From Liolophura sinensis (taxonomy: Eukaryota; Mollusca; Polyplacophora; Chitonida; Chitonidae): 64,000 nucleotides of DNA. A program made the position numbers and the translations under genes. The stretch is from assembly GCF_032854445.1 (NCBI RefSeq), contig NC_088295.1:26897385-26961384 (forward strand), given 5' to 3'. How positions within the stretch are numbered: the stretch's first letter is position 1; every line of letters starts with the position of its first letter. Below the pieces are notes generated by a model, which was not told the origin of the DNA, searched no databases, and worked only from the letters and a program-made list of their open reading frames with translations. Shown in pieces: positions 1 through 13,300 of this stretch.

Positions 1-96
1 CCAAGAAATAGGTATGGCCTGGTTAATACGTCTTTGTGAAGTGAAGAGGTATATAATGCTGTGTTTGAGTGTTCAGATGGGGTGAACGAAACCACA

Positions 97-460
97 AGAC
101 GTCGTCCACACACAGACACGCAAAAAACACTTGTGTTGTATGAACGCAAACTTGTGTTCTTTCCAGCAAAAGTCTTGTGTCATATTTGAACAACTTTATT
201 TTGTGTTGAATTAACACAAGGTCTTGTGTTGAAAGAATTAAACACAGGATGTGTCAGATCCTTGTAAGCGGCCGTCTGCCATTCCACACTGCGCATTATA
301 TGCATAAATTACCTGATTTTGGTTCAGCACATGTTTGTGCTTTATTCTTTTTGCAACAAAAACATGTGTTCTTCACTGTTATTTAGCACATCTTTTTATT
401 AGGATAGCACATTTCTGTATTGAATGAAAACAATACAAATCGTTGTGTTTGATTTCAACA
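97..460. repeat. Cluster of TTGTGTT / AACACAA motifs
   Basis: The heptamer TTGTGTT and its complement AACACAA recur many times here, including a short palindromic pair around 200-225 and several GCACAT/ACATGTG variants further on. It looks like a decayed short tandem or foldback repeat. No gene is visible in it. Confidence 0.35.
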
Positions 461-3244
461 AAAGGTTTTTTGCTTGCTAATTAGATATGGCCACAGTTAA
501 ATACAGCGTTGTGAAAACCCCAAGCTTGAATATATCAACCTGTGCTGATACTGACTTCAGGTGAGTAGGGTTGTTTCTCAATGTAACGCCGCTCAATATA
601 TACAATACTTAGCTGATATATAAGTAAGTAATCGCCAGGGTTATAAGACGTAATTTTCGCCGCTTTAAGGCGTGGTGTGACAATTTCCCAGGTAATTCCC
701 TGCAACCTATATGTGTGCTTCATCACAGATTATCACACAAGGCACAATGAATGTATGAATAGTACATGAGACCCGTTGATGGAATGGGATGCTGATCAGG
801 CCATTGCTCGTAATGACTTTCCGCCTAAGGGGGAAATGCTTAGAGCCATGGCTTCTTTCCGGACAGTAGGCCTACCATCGCGTTGGAGATGCAGACCAGG
901 GAAATGGCTATATGTATCGCTTCATGCCGGACTCAGCCTTCTTTCCGGGTTACAATCGCGTATCCCTATCTCTTATTTCCGAGAAATGCCCATCTCTAAC
1001 ACTTCTTCACGATTTCACTTAATTTGCATCATTATTTTCTGTCCTCCGAATGAGTTATGGTAAAACAAACAGAACATTATTTATTTTACTTGACTGTTTG
1101 ACACCATGATAACGAATTTTTCACTTCATTATACGACGAATGTCAGTTAAATTAGTACAAAAAAAAACTGGAGAGCCCGGAGCAAACCGCCAACCGTTAC
1201 CAAGTGACTAACGAACTTACCCACGTATGATGTACTCCATATTGATAAAAGATCAAGTGGTTATTAACAAATGTAAGACTCCGAGAACACGTCAGTCGTC
1301 GAACGCTTATTATCGCCAAGGTCCCATAAGCAATGAGAGAGGGAATACGGTTTGAATGGCAAATCTTACTAAGCATCGTTCCGCTTACCGAATGAGATGA
1401 TAGCTACACTATATTACTGTAAGGCAAGTCAGTTATAAACTTACTAGACGCATATTATCAAAGAAATGCAAAAAATTCAGTAAAGATATATTCAAGGTCG
1501 AACACGGAACAATATATTATATTCGAACACGTGTTACTTTACGTTATCTTATCTTATAATTTTAATTTGTCACACTGAATGACTATCAACATCTATTTGG
1601 CGCTTGGATAGGATCGCTGTGTGCCACGTTCCGTCTGGTCCGTTCGCGCACAAATTCCCAGGCTGTTTTACGTTTGTGTCATTTTCAGACTTCGAACAAA
1701 AACGGTTGTTAGCAAAACTAGGAAACGCCGTTTAGACTATTTCAGGTCAGCTATTGTCACAGTCATTAGCTAATGACTTGGTTTGATGTCTGAAAATGTG
1801 AGGTGTACAAAGCGCCTGGTATTCGAGCCTTGTGCTAATTATTCGCCGGAGTTACTATAACTCTCCAACACCTCTCTGGCACTGTGTAATAAGCGTCTAG
1901 ACAGGGATATTGCATAGCCCAACATCTGACGTAAACAATCAGTGTAATGGGACTCTTTTTATGTAAAAGTCTATCACTTCATAGCGTGTTCAAGAAGGGA
2001 AATCTAGGACAATTAGCGTGATCAAAGGCTTATTTCCAGCTTCATTCATGTGGCACATTTCAATGATATTTCACAAAAAATGTGTTCAGTACTTTCTCAG
2101 CTATATTAGTAAAAGGCATAAAAATCGATAAAACGTAAAAGAAAAAAATTGTGCCTACTCACATATCTAATTACCAAAACCCTCACAGCCTTAATATATA
2201 CCTCGGTAAACTTTCAATGCGCTTAATTATCGGAATTTACGACCTCATCGATTTAAGAGTTATCAAATGCAGATCTACCAAACATATTTAAACGCCTTAA
2301 AGCGTAAAATAATTACCAGTACCAAATTAGTTCATGTCTTAGTCAATTTATCATTGATCTATGTCGAGATCAGAAGGGTCATTTAAGTATCTCGTTTTGA
2401 CTCTAACCCACCTTCACATTACTCCTACAGCTCTGAACTTTTGTATCTGGGTTTCATCAGAAATGTGTTTACCAGTCTGCAAATTCCAGTTAATAATTGG
2501 ATCTTGGGAGAAACAATCGATAAATAACACAGTCTTAGCATAGTCTTAAACCTGTAACGAAGTCTTGGACACAGTAATTAAATATTTGCAGCAAACAACT
2601 TGTGAATTCTGACGGACACAAAGGCAAGTGTCTTGTCGTTAAACGTTTTGTAATGTCCTTGTTAATAACATAGCAGGTTTAAGAATAATGTCTGCAACGG
2701 TTAACTGAACATAATATAGGAAAGATCAGTTTAATTAGCCTATTCCTTAAACTAATCACCTTTGGACTCTTGCCTAACCCTGTACTCACACTTCTGAGTT
2801 ACCTTGACAAACTAAAGAGTTCTTCCTCAAGTGTGAGTGACAAATTTTTGGCTGGATTTTGTTTCTGAGCTTCTTCTGAAGCAAAGTTACTTCATATAGG
2901 CTACATTCTCTTAACTTTGAATCTGTTACTCCTGGAGACTGAATGCTGACTAGGAGTTATATTCGCGTGTTTACATTTGTGCATTTCGTTCAGGAAACAT
3001 TTAGTTGTAATAGTGCGTGAAAAAAAACGTATACTGTACTTCCCTGAAAGTGGTCCAATTACGTATTATATTACAAATTTGCAGAATCATGCATAAGTCA
3101 TCTGGCAAAGTAAGTTTGATTGAAACATCAACATCAGCCCAGTCAATAATGAAGGAGGGCAACCATCCATTGATGGTAAAAAGTCGTCGATGGTGCTCTT
3201 TTGTGTAGTCTTCTATGAGGCTCTCTGGAGATCACTTACTTTCC
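461..3244. other. Non-coding stretch, no supported gene
   Basis: Only short stop-bounded reading frames occur (the longest near 776-1063), with no recognisable domain, no convincing splice-flanked exon and no RNA gene. It is AT-rich intergenic sequence. Confidence 0.5.
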
Positions 3245-3350
3245 ACTAATATAACATTCGTTACATGTGAGAGAGTTCGCCATTAACTCGCCCAAGGTTG
3301 GTGGTTTACTTCTTGCAAGCCGGTTTTCTTGGACCCCCAAAAATTGGTCA
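3245..3350 (+). repeat. SINE body fragment (type B)
   Basis: The segment has the order GTGAGAGAGTTCGCCATTAAC, CGCCCAAGGTTGGTGGTTTA, which matches degenerate bodies at 5193, 50325, 60580 and 63690. These share the pattern GTGGGAAA..T..CAGTAACTTGCC..AGGT..GTGGTTTA. It is taken as a fragment of an old tRNA-derived SINE family without visible head or tail. Confidence 0.4.
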
Positions 3351-3484
3351 ACACGTTATAAGTGAAAAAATTTTCAGTATGGCATTAAACAGCCATTAAA
3401 TAAACAATTGAAGTTACCTGTTAAAAAGCACTTTTCAATGTCCATTTGTCGAATGCCGTTTTGTCAACAAAACTGATGCACACA

Positions 3485-3535
3485 TATATATGAATGAATG
3501 AATAAGGCTTTACGCCACATCGGCACACACACATA
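3485..3535 (-). repeat. (TGAA)n plus short SINE tail fragment
   Basis: ATGAATGAATGAATAAGGC is followed by TTTACGCCACATCGGCAC. This is the reverse-strand tail plus end of a SINE like the one at 13100-13242. Only about 50 bp is recognisable. Confidence 0.35.
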
Positions 3536-5192
3536 TATATATTTATATGATAGTGGATATTCTGAAATGCACTAAAATAAGTAGCTTTATATCGTAATTC
3601 GATAAAAAAAACTAAAAGCTTCCATTTTCCAATCATTTTTCGTGTTATGTTTGTCCATATATGTACATGAATGGATACATACATAGGTCGGAGATGTCAG
3701 GGACTATTTGCACTCCGCACGAAAGTATCTCCATTTTAAGAAATTGTGACAACATTTGTCTAACCGCTAGAGTATAAACTTACACATTGCCGTTGTTGGT
3801 GTGGATAGGCATTTTTAGTTTATTCACCAACAGATGAAGAGTTTCGTGCTTAAAACTAATTTTTCTTGTCAAAAAAATCCCCATTAAGCACACACAACTC
3901 CGTTAGATGGAATGGATAAGGCAATAGACAATATCATGTTCAATTCCGCGAAAGTATGATGAAAACATTTCGCTTGTTGTCGATTGAAATATAGTCGAGC
4001 TGTCAGGTATGGAGTTTTTAATGTTTCCATTTAAGATCGCTAGGCCTTCAAAATTGTTGTATCAGAGGCGATAAAGAGTGGTTTTATCGGGGCTTTAAAC
4101 CCCAAAGCTGATGCTTGTAATATAAAACCCAAAGGTAAACATTGTCAAACGAGGAGATATACTTTGCACATACATTGTTTCTATGGAAGTCCATTGTGCA
4201 TAGTGAAACAGTTATGTTATTAATTTATCCCTAGGCTTTCATCGTCTAAAGTTATGGAAGTGTATTACTCTATTGGCCAGTGATCAGTGACATATTGCTT
4301 TTAATCAGCGTGCACTACCACGTGTGAATAATTCAGAGGTTTGAAACACTTGATCATCTGATCAGTGAAAACCTTGAATGAGCCAGCAACTACGATATCT
4401 ATTATTACGGCGGATTTTGCTTTCATCTCTCAGCACTGAGCTGCGACCAAATACTCATGACAACAGTAAAGCTTTTTCACGTATTTGGTAATCGAACATT
4501 TATAACGGTACGATTAGCGTACTTTCGCCTGTACTTTATCCGACACTCAGCACTGTGACATGGAGCGCGATTGGTTCAACAGTGACTTGACTGGTCAGTT
4601 TACAAACGGTTTTTTGCGAGGGGAGCTCACAGTCTAGTCTCTAGGAGTACTGAAAAACAATTTTTTAACGGACCGAAAGAGGGAGAGCTATAGCACGTAA
4701 TCTTCCTGCACTTAAAGGAACAGAAAACTTGTGGAAGTCACAACCTATGCAAACACTACAATTACCTCAGTAGGGGCTCATGTATAACCTTACAAAGTAG
4801 TAAAAAAAATGTATAAAATAGAACGAGTTATTGGGCGTCACTGGCCTAGAGTTACTCAAAAACACTTTATTGTCATCACATTTAATATATAAACACAATA
4901 AAACAATGCAAAGGGAAAAAGCCCTTTGTCGATGCCCAGTGTTTACTTGCAGTTGTCATACTTTTGGCTACTCATATTGCAACAACTCGTCCCTTAAGAC
5001 GCTGGTCTATCAGTCATAGGAAACCCCACAGATCTCGGGGCTTTGTTGAAAATAAGCCTTGCCGGCGACTATTTGCGCACTCTAAAGTTCGATGAAGACC
5101 ACTTTTCACCAATATAGTGTATTCATTTATTTAGCCTATTTGGTTGGTGTTTCATGCAGCACCCAAAAATATCCTGCATAGTGTATATCGTA
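3536..5192. other. Non-coding stretch, nothing recognised
   Basis: No exon with matched splice sites and family similarity was found, and there are no clear tandem repeats. Confidence 0.45.
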
Positions 5193-5368
5193 CGTGGGAA
5201 AATTTGACCGTAACTTGCCAGAAGCTGGTTGTTCAACCAGGGTACTCCAGATTCCTCTGCCCAATAAACTGACCGTATATTTATTTATTTATTTATTTGA
5301 TTGGTGTTTTACACCGTACTCCAGAATACTTCATTTATACGACGAAAGGAAGCCTTATGGTGAACAAT
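5193..5368 (-). repeat. Two abutting SINE fragments
   Basis: Bases 5193-5275 carry the type B body (GTGGGAAAATTTGACCGTAAC, TTGCCAGAAGCTGG). From about 5277 a type A SINE begins in reverse orientation: a (TTTA)n tail, then GATTGGTGTTTTACACCG and TACTCCAGAATACTTCATTT. It decays by about 5368. The open reading frame across it (5194-5508) is a by-product of the repeat. Confidence 0.6.
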
Positions 5369-7066
5369 TCTTGGATATGATACAATTTCGTCCAATGACA
5401 ATAGCCTGCCGACAATGTGCAGTGTTGATGCAAGGTAGGTTGATTCCAATAGGTCTGCAGGCCTTCGTAACAGATCAATCAATATTATCACGACAAGAAA
5501 GGCTGTAAATTACATGTGCGTGTAATATAGAAAACATGCTAACGGCGTAATTTGGCTAGAAAGTAATATAGTTACGAAGTTTTAGAAGTTTCAATTGCAT
5601 GTATGTATGTAAGCTGATGTAGAATTAGTCACAAAGAATCTGGGGATGACCTTGGCTTGATGGACTTCTCATGTAGTGATTGTAAATTCACTTGTGTGTC
5701 TCTAACAATTAAAAGTTTCATTTATTTGAAACGTTTGCGCAGCTGTTTACAGCCTTTTGTACATTTACAGTCCCATGGTGGTTCGAACAAAGTACACACT
5801 ATTTGTAGAAATAATGCTTTGTGGCTAACCTTTATATGGCCACGTATTGTTGATATATCAGCAAGGGTTTGGCTATCATTCATGGCCAGTCGTTGAGAAA
5901 ACGTCAATATTCTTAATGTTGAGTGCATGCTGAAATAAACACAATCGGCTGATTCTTCTAACATCAGTGTCGCTTGTCATTTGGGAGTGTGATAGAACAC
6001 GTCAGCCTAGCGACAAATCAATACACTGGTGCATCCATCAACCTTCTGTACATTTTAATTATTGATGATTACCTGGCCCGACTTGCGCAAACTGATAAAC
6101 GTAAGCTTCTAGGAGTTACCCACCGATAGCAGAAGCCAGTGCCAAAATACACTTGGGTGGCTATAGATTGCTTAGGTTTTCCAAGTGGTCTTCCAAGGAG
6201 ATCAACCGCTAATGTCATCTGAGATTGGATATAACCTTTAGTCTACCGGTGTTGCATAACAGTTGTTCTGTCTCGCGCAGTTACTGCCGGCTGAACCAAG
6301 ATCAGGATGTCTTCCAATACGATTAGGGTGAGAATAGATGAAGTTGAGCTGATTAGCGGCGAATATACTCAGACTCCGTAGGTCTGTCTTGTGGAACTTT
6401 TCACCTTCGCAATGCAATCGCATGCCCTTCTGGGCTGGCTCGCACAACTATCATAATCGATATGTCTATAATGTTGCGGGACTGAGTACCCCTTCACCAT
6501 CCGGACGTCTCATTGCCACAAGAATTAAGCGGTCCCAAGGTAACTGTAAATTAGACGCAGAACAGAACTGCTACTTAATTAACTTGAACGTGGCAAGTCA
6601 TAGTCAATCCCTCTTTGTTTGACCTCTTGTGAGCAAGAAAAGGCTAATGACTAGAGGTGCTCCCAGTGGACTGAGAACTGATGATCCAAACAGCCTGGGG
6701 CAAGCCAAAAGTTTGGCCTGCATTATTTGTCTGGCAAACCACTAACGGACCGAAGGTCAGCGAACCAGGACTCCTGTTTGCAGGATGGTGCAGTGTGTAA
6801 GATTGACAAGGCGACTGAGGTGAAGCGAGTAAACAGCGAGCACGCTTCAGCAGAAACTTACCTAAACAGGTAAAGGCTGTTTATGCGAATAACCTTCAGA
6901 ACTTCACAAGCTAGATATTGTTCCCTGTCACAGTTTACCAATAGCTAGGAGCGGCGTTTTGAAATCAAGTGCTGAACACGAGGACAGTATACCTGCAGTG
7001 AAACAGTTGTACAACTGTGTCCGTTATATATTTTGCTCCTCCATTGCGCTCCTGCCCAGCTGAGCG
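5369..7066. other. Upstream flank of gene A
   Basis: No coding exon recognised. A TATATATTTT stretch lies at 7025-7034, about 35 bases before the ATG of gene A. If it were a TATA box the 5' leader would be almost absent, so it is not called a promoter. Confidence 0.4.
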
Positions 7067-7376
7067 ATGGGCACTGTATCCCAGTATTGTATTGTGAGGC
7101 TACTATTTGTGGTCGCACCGGCAATGAATTTCATTTGTTCTGTTCTACTCAGCCTTGGGACGTTCACAGAGGACTGGGAGTATATAGATTTTGATATGGC
7201 TCTGTTAAAACTGACATTGGAACCTACGGGGGTTATTTCCATACCTAACAACACAACGTCTTACTTCATAATTAATCTGGAAAGGGTAGATGGAAGTTCC
7301 ACGGGCCTTACCAACTCTACGATAATACCTGCACGGCGACGTGGAGGGCTGTGGAAAATCTGCAATGTTTTACCAA
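7067..7376 (+). CDS. Gene A exon 1 (TM1 and first extracellular loop)
   Basis: The ATG at 7067 starts a frame of 103 codons plus one base. It ends at the donor AA|GTAAGT (phase 1). It carries TM1, residue W37 just after TM1 (GTFTEDW), the sequons and the GLWKICN motif. The length of 310 bases is exactly that of gene B exon 1. The start is chosen because it is the first ATG of the frame and sits just before the hydrophobic segment. Confidence 0.8.
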
Positions 7377-10300
7377 GTAAGTGATTTAACACAGTCTTAT
7401 CTAAAGAGATGGAGCAATGTAATCAGTACATTTACAGTTCAATAATATCCCGTTTGTGAATTGAATTCCAACGAACAATGCATGCCAGTAAGAAGCTCGT
7501 TTCTTTTCAGATGCATTAATCAAAGCTTTTTCCTCATTTGAACAAAAAGTTCAAACAAACTTTTTCACAGAACTTTCACCAGAATAAAATTCAATTTAGT
7601 TTTAGAAATAATTCATTTTTTTAAATTATGGACAAAAACATATAAATAAGTTCTACTAATACATAATATTGATACGACAAACGACCAGACACCATAACCC
7701 GAAACAGACAAAGAGAGCATACTAATACAAAGTATTGATAAGACAATGAGATGTATCACCTAAGAGTCACCTTAGCTCGGTGTCCGCAGATGTTTAGCAG
7801 GAGTTATTGTCATAGTAGATTAGACATTATTGCTAAAAGACAGAATTATCCAGATGGTATAGGTACAGACTTGCTCATTCCGACAGACAGTTCAAGAGCT
7901 ATGGGATATCATTACGCCATCCGGTATATGGTTATATAACTGAAGCACTAAAGATGCTCCTCAGTCAATACATCATCCAAACAGAAAACTGTAAACAAGA
8001 ATAAATAAAGCAAAGGCTGCTTGCTGTCAGAAATCTATGCGATCCAGTCGATATTTAGCCGATAGCTATTTAACCGGACAAATTTTTTTCGGCAGCATAG
8101 AACAATTACATCTGTACAAATTTATCATTTGCTAAGACAGCAGAGGTATCGACGTTATAACCTATTCAGGTTGAATGTGAATAAATCATATGCAAGCTCA
8201 ATAAACCTGCACATTATCAATAAACCTGAGAGGGTTATTAAGGAAGACAGTAGCTCCATGTTACACAAATGAGTGTGTACATGGATAGAGTAAAGGGTTA
8301 GCATGCAATGCTACCTAACCGCCTGTTAAATACATAACTAGTGAGCCTAAATCGGTAGAGAATGTATCAGGATATCTTCCATATATACCTATATCGCTGT
8401 TTTAGATTAGAATGGAATGGAAGGCAAGGGTGGCACCTCACACCTAATACAAGGTATGAATTTACTTTATCTGCCACCAGCCATCTTGTTCTCAATGTAA
8501 AGCCATAGATGACTTCATACACCAAATACGAGAGATGTAACGATCTTATCTACCATCACACTCCATATCCTCAATATTAGACACATATGACATCTAAATT
8601 CAAATACGACGGATAGAACAATATTATCTTCCACAGCAATCCAGCCGCCTTATCCTAAATGTAAGTCAAAAATGACATCTAACACCGCCTATTCCCAATT
8701 AAGGTCACAAATGATCACAAATGTGTCTAATATTGAGGATACGGTGGCTAGAGTGTGATGGTAGATAAGATTGTTACAGCTCTCATATTTGGTGTGTGAT
8801 GTCATTTATGACTTACATTGAGGATAAAAATATGAGGGCTGCAACAATCTTATCTACCAACACACTTCCTCGGTGTAATCTGCATTTGGTTCTCCATCTT
8901 GATACGAATTACAACCAAAACTAATCATTTCACCGCTATAGCCTAACAGTACTGCTGGTGTTTTAACATGGCTTTCAAGATTTAAATATACACGGGCAAT
9001 ATCGCCACTATGTTGACCCACATGCTGCCGCAAACTGCCATGTAACCCTATCAACCGATGTGGCCAATCTGACACTGTGTCGTGAAATAAAACCTTGCTG
9101 TTCCTAACATCAGCAAGAGTCAGTTATGTGGTTCGATCTGTTACCTGATGTGTTGAACACATTGGCGCCGATCGAAACGACAGAATGGTTGCCTTTAACA
9201 TTGGTTAGTCACACGCCTGGGACAATAGCGGGGTCTAATTGTGTCCTTGCTTTACAATAAAGAATTGATTTGATCGAGTTACCTGTAGTCTGAGATCAGA
9301 TCCGAGACTGGTCACCTATTTCTTGCAGATTAGTGTCTATTACGTTGATGATTGCCATATATACTATTTATTCCGCACTCAAGAATATTTCACTTATGCG
9401 ACTGTAGCCAGCATTATGGTGGAGGAAACCCGTGTATATTTGACTTTTTTAAAATAGGAACTAAAAGCCTGATAATTGCCATACAATTACTGTTGGCTGA
9501 ACTGACTATGTTTTCCATTTTTAGCGATCCTAATACGTCTAATCATTCTGAGAAATGTAAAACCACAAAGCAGTATCGGGATTCGATATTTCATGACATG
9601 ATAATTATGCAATACAATGAATTCTGACGATCGGTAAGATGCGTTCGAGATTAGTTTACTTGTGATATGGATTCATCTGCTCTTCAAAGTGGCAGATATA
9701 TACATCCGGGTTTTCGTCAAGCTCTACTGTAGAAAAGAGGGGGAAAAAACAGCTAAATTGGAAGCAAATATACTGCCGAGCTGTGAAATTCTACACCTTG
9801 GAATCAATGTTGGGATATTTACGTTATTTCCTCAGATAGCATGTCTTGTTGACACTAGTGCATGCTGGCAAGATGCACTCATAGTACAGTACACAGCTGA
9901 TTACTGTCCTCGTGATCTTACAGGGGAAGGGACAGTATTACTCTTATTTCCCGCCATGCCCCTAGTGTCACGCGCAACAAGACTTCGTGTTCATGCTTCC
10001 TGTTCATAGTTAACACTAGCAAATATAGCGAAATGAAATTACTCTCTATAGGTACAAGATTATTTATTGATTTGTAACTCCACGCTAACAATCCAGTTCA
10101 TTCCGTGATGGCTGTCTATTCGATTTTCTCTCTCTTATCTCCTTGTACTAAATGGATGCCAGCATTCCTTGAACGACTCTTTCAGGAAAAAGCCGTTGTC
10201 CCTGCTAATTAGACTTGCCATTTTTTCTGTACGTCGTTACTTGTTCCGACAGGCATATACTTTGTTTCTTTTGCCGACCCAACACCTACATATTCCACCA

Positions 10301-13300
10301 GGGGCAGTAAACTTAAGTGTACTTCACAAGCAGATGTGAAACCTTGGGGAATAATTATTCTTCTTAAAATTTTAAAAAGTCGAAAAATTATTTTCTAAAG
10401 TCTAAGATAGGTAACCTGTTATTTACGATAACAATTTGTGGATTGACAACGTGTGGCTTTTTTTTTTTTGGTTTAGTTAGGTATGGCAATTGTGTTAACT
10501 TTTAGGCCGTGTGAAGTGAATAAAACTGCCCCTTGCCTTCAGAGCAAACATCAATGGAACTTCCTAAGCTCCTATTTAAGAATAAAAAAAAACAAAGTTT
10601 CGTTTGGATAAGCACTATAGGCACCCCAATGAAATGTCACCACAATAAACAAAGTAAATAAAATGTAATACAATGTGATGTGATGGCATCTTTGGCTTCT
10701 ATTTCACCATGTGATGACCTAACACTTTTGTTGTTCCACACCAATAGCTATTTTTTGGTGTGTGTATTCGAATCTACCGACATTATCAGATCATCAAAAT
10801 ATACACGGCTTAGAAGCTCTACTTTATCCGTGGATCACAACCTCTCGGGCGTTAACCCCGTTGCCCGGATGCTGCTAATCAATGTGCTTATCAGAACAGC
10901 GTGAAAGAGAGAGTGGAGTATTTGCTGTAAGCATCAAACCAAAATGGCTTATTAGTGCCCTGGGCAGTGCCAGTGTAAACCTGTAGTCTTATCTGTCATC
11001 AGAAGTGCTATTGTGAAGCCTTGTGTGAAAGGCCCGATAACCGTGGGGTGGATACAACCAATCGCCCAAAAATTATTAATTTCCACTTTGTCATGGAATA
11101 GTTTTTATATGGCCTCTCCTTACCGTTCAGTCATTCTGTACAAAATCAGAATATGTACCTGTTTGTTTTGATAAGTGATATTGTTTAGATGTTTCGTTAC
11201 CGGGAACAATTCCACGGCTGCAGTTCGCTGGCAATGGAATTAACCGGGTGCCTTTGATGAACTGGCATAATAGCAAACTTGGCCATATTTTTTAGCATTG
11301 TGTTCATTTGAGCATGGTGTGTTTAGACGTTTAGATACGCAACAATTTCTATGCATGCCCACTCTGTACCAACTCTGATTAAATGGGACTTGGTCGTGAT
11401 TATATTGCATGGCAGTATCGTGATCAGCAAGCTGCCGGCCTATTCCTACAAGTCACGCAAGCTCAAGGCCTCATAGAGTTTCACACCAAACTTCCGACCT
11501 GGCCACTACCTCTATATATATTTTTATGCACTATTTGCTAATTAGTAATTATCATTATTAATACTAGAACTATGCAATCTTCTTATTGAGGTAGAAGTCA
11601 GTGAATGTAATGTCGGGAGAATACTCAAACATAGATCTTCAATTTTCCAGTACCTATTTTAACGTTTCGCTTAAGTTTGCAGTTTCATGATTGTTACATG
11701 GTCATGGTCGTTGCTTTGAAGTCATAGTTGGAACAAATAAAAATAAAAATTCTTCGTTAAATCCATTAAAATCATGGTGTACATAAGGACTTTTCTCCAG
11801 ATTTCTCGCGGGATCTGATCTAAGAATTCGTATGACAGATCTTGGCCTTCTCTTTCCGACCGAAACCAGGAGCTTTATCCAATGTGACACCACTTTGACG
11901 GATTAGGGCAGTTTCTACTTAACCTCTTAACGTAACCGAGAGGATTTCCTTTTAGCCACGAATTTGGCAGCCTTGACTGACTTAAGAGTGGACATTAACA
12001 GAAGTGTTGTCATCTGTCGCTCGGTTTTACGACAACCATTTATCGAACGCCGTATTGCAACACACACTCACATCGGTGTAAAACTCACATAATACCAGCC
12101 TGACTCGGTTTATATTATTGTGAACTGTGCGGCATACCTATTTTACGATCTAGCCTCAGAGCTTAAAAAACACAACACTTCATGAAGGGTCACGTAGAGG
12201 TGGGCCTCTAACTTTGAGTAAACATAGGCGTGTGCTCGAGATACCGTGAGATATTAATGTCTTACCATAGTACAAGTGACTGATGAATGCAGGGTATAAT
12301 CCACGACCAATTTATAAGGTAAATAATTAACACATATGATAACTATCGGAGCCAGATCGGCTAGTAGCTAAAATATTGGGCCTTGAACTAGTAGCTCACA
12401 CTTTAATAAATCATTGAACCGTATGTCATGTCGCCTTTGATGTAGTTCGTGTCGACCAGGTGATGGCGCCATTCTTGTCAGTGATGGCAGAATGGCATAG
12501 CTTGCACACGTGACTGAGGGCATCAAGAGCTCAACGCTTCCTGGACCACCAGTGTCTATACCCTTGACCCAGGACACATATTCAGTGCGCCTGTTTTGCG
12601 ATGCATTCAAGCATAGCCATAGCTAGGTATTATTGACCATAACCCCCCCCCCCCCTCCCAATCCAATAAATAGTCCAATCTAATAAATAGTCCAATAACT
12701 CAATCATTCTCTGTGAATAGAGACATACGGCTTTCAGTACACTGATTAGACGCCATTGTTGTTAAAGATGATAACACCTTGATCGCCCAATAAACAAGTC
12801 AAGCAGAGGTCATGTGTGTTACGAGTAGCACGTGTTTGACTTCACTCGTGTTGACTTATGATGATAATATCAACTTGTAAATAAGTATATTTGACCAAAT
12901 GAATGATTTATTTTTGCTTGTGAAATATATCGCACGCTTAATGGTTGGAATGAAGTAGTGATTATATAACATTAATTTCAAACTACGCTTTTTAAATATA
13001 GTTATTTTAGTTTAACTGTAGACTACACCACTCAGCCTTATACTATTGTTATACAAAACTGCTTGTTATCTCATGTGCCCAGACCTGACCTGAGACACGA
13101 ATGAATGAATGAATGAATGATTGAATTATTGAATGATTGACTGATTATGGCTAAACGCCACTTTGGCAATATTGTAGGCAGATCGTCGTGAAAACACGCT
13201 TGAGCCAGGATTCTGAGAAATGAATGAATGAATGAATGAATATTTCAGTTATATCGTGAAGATCTTGATTTGCCATAAATTGATTTGGAAGCCATCAGTT

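Noticed and set aside
7023-7036. TATA-like TATATATTTT as promoter of gene A
   Set aside because: It lies only about 35 bases before the ATG, leaving almost no leader, and such AT strings are common here.
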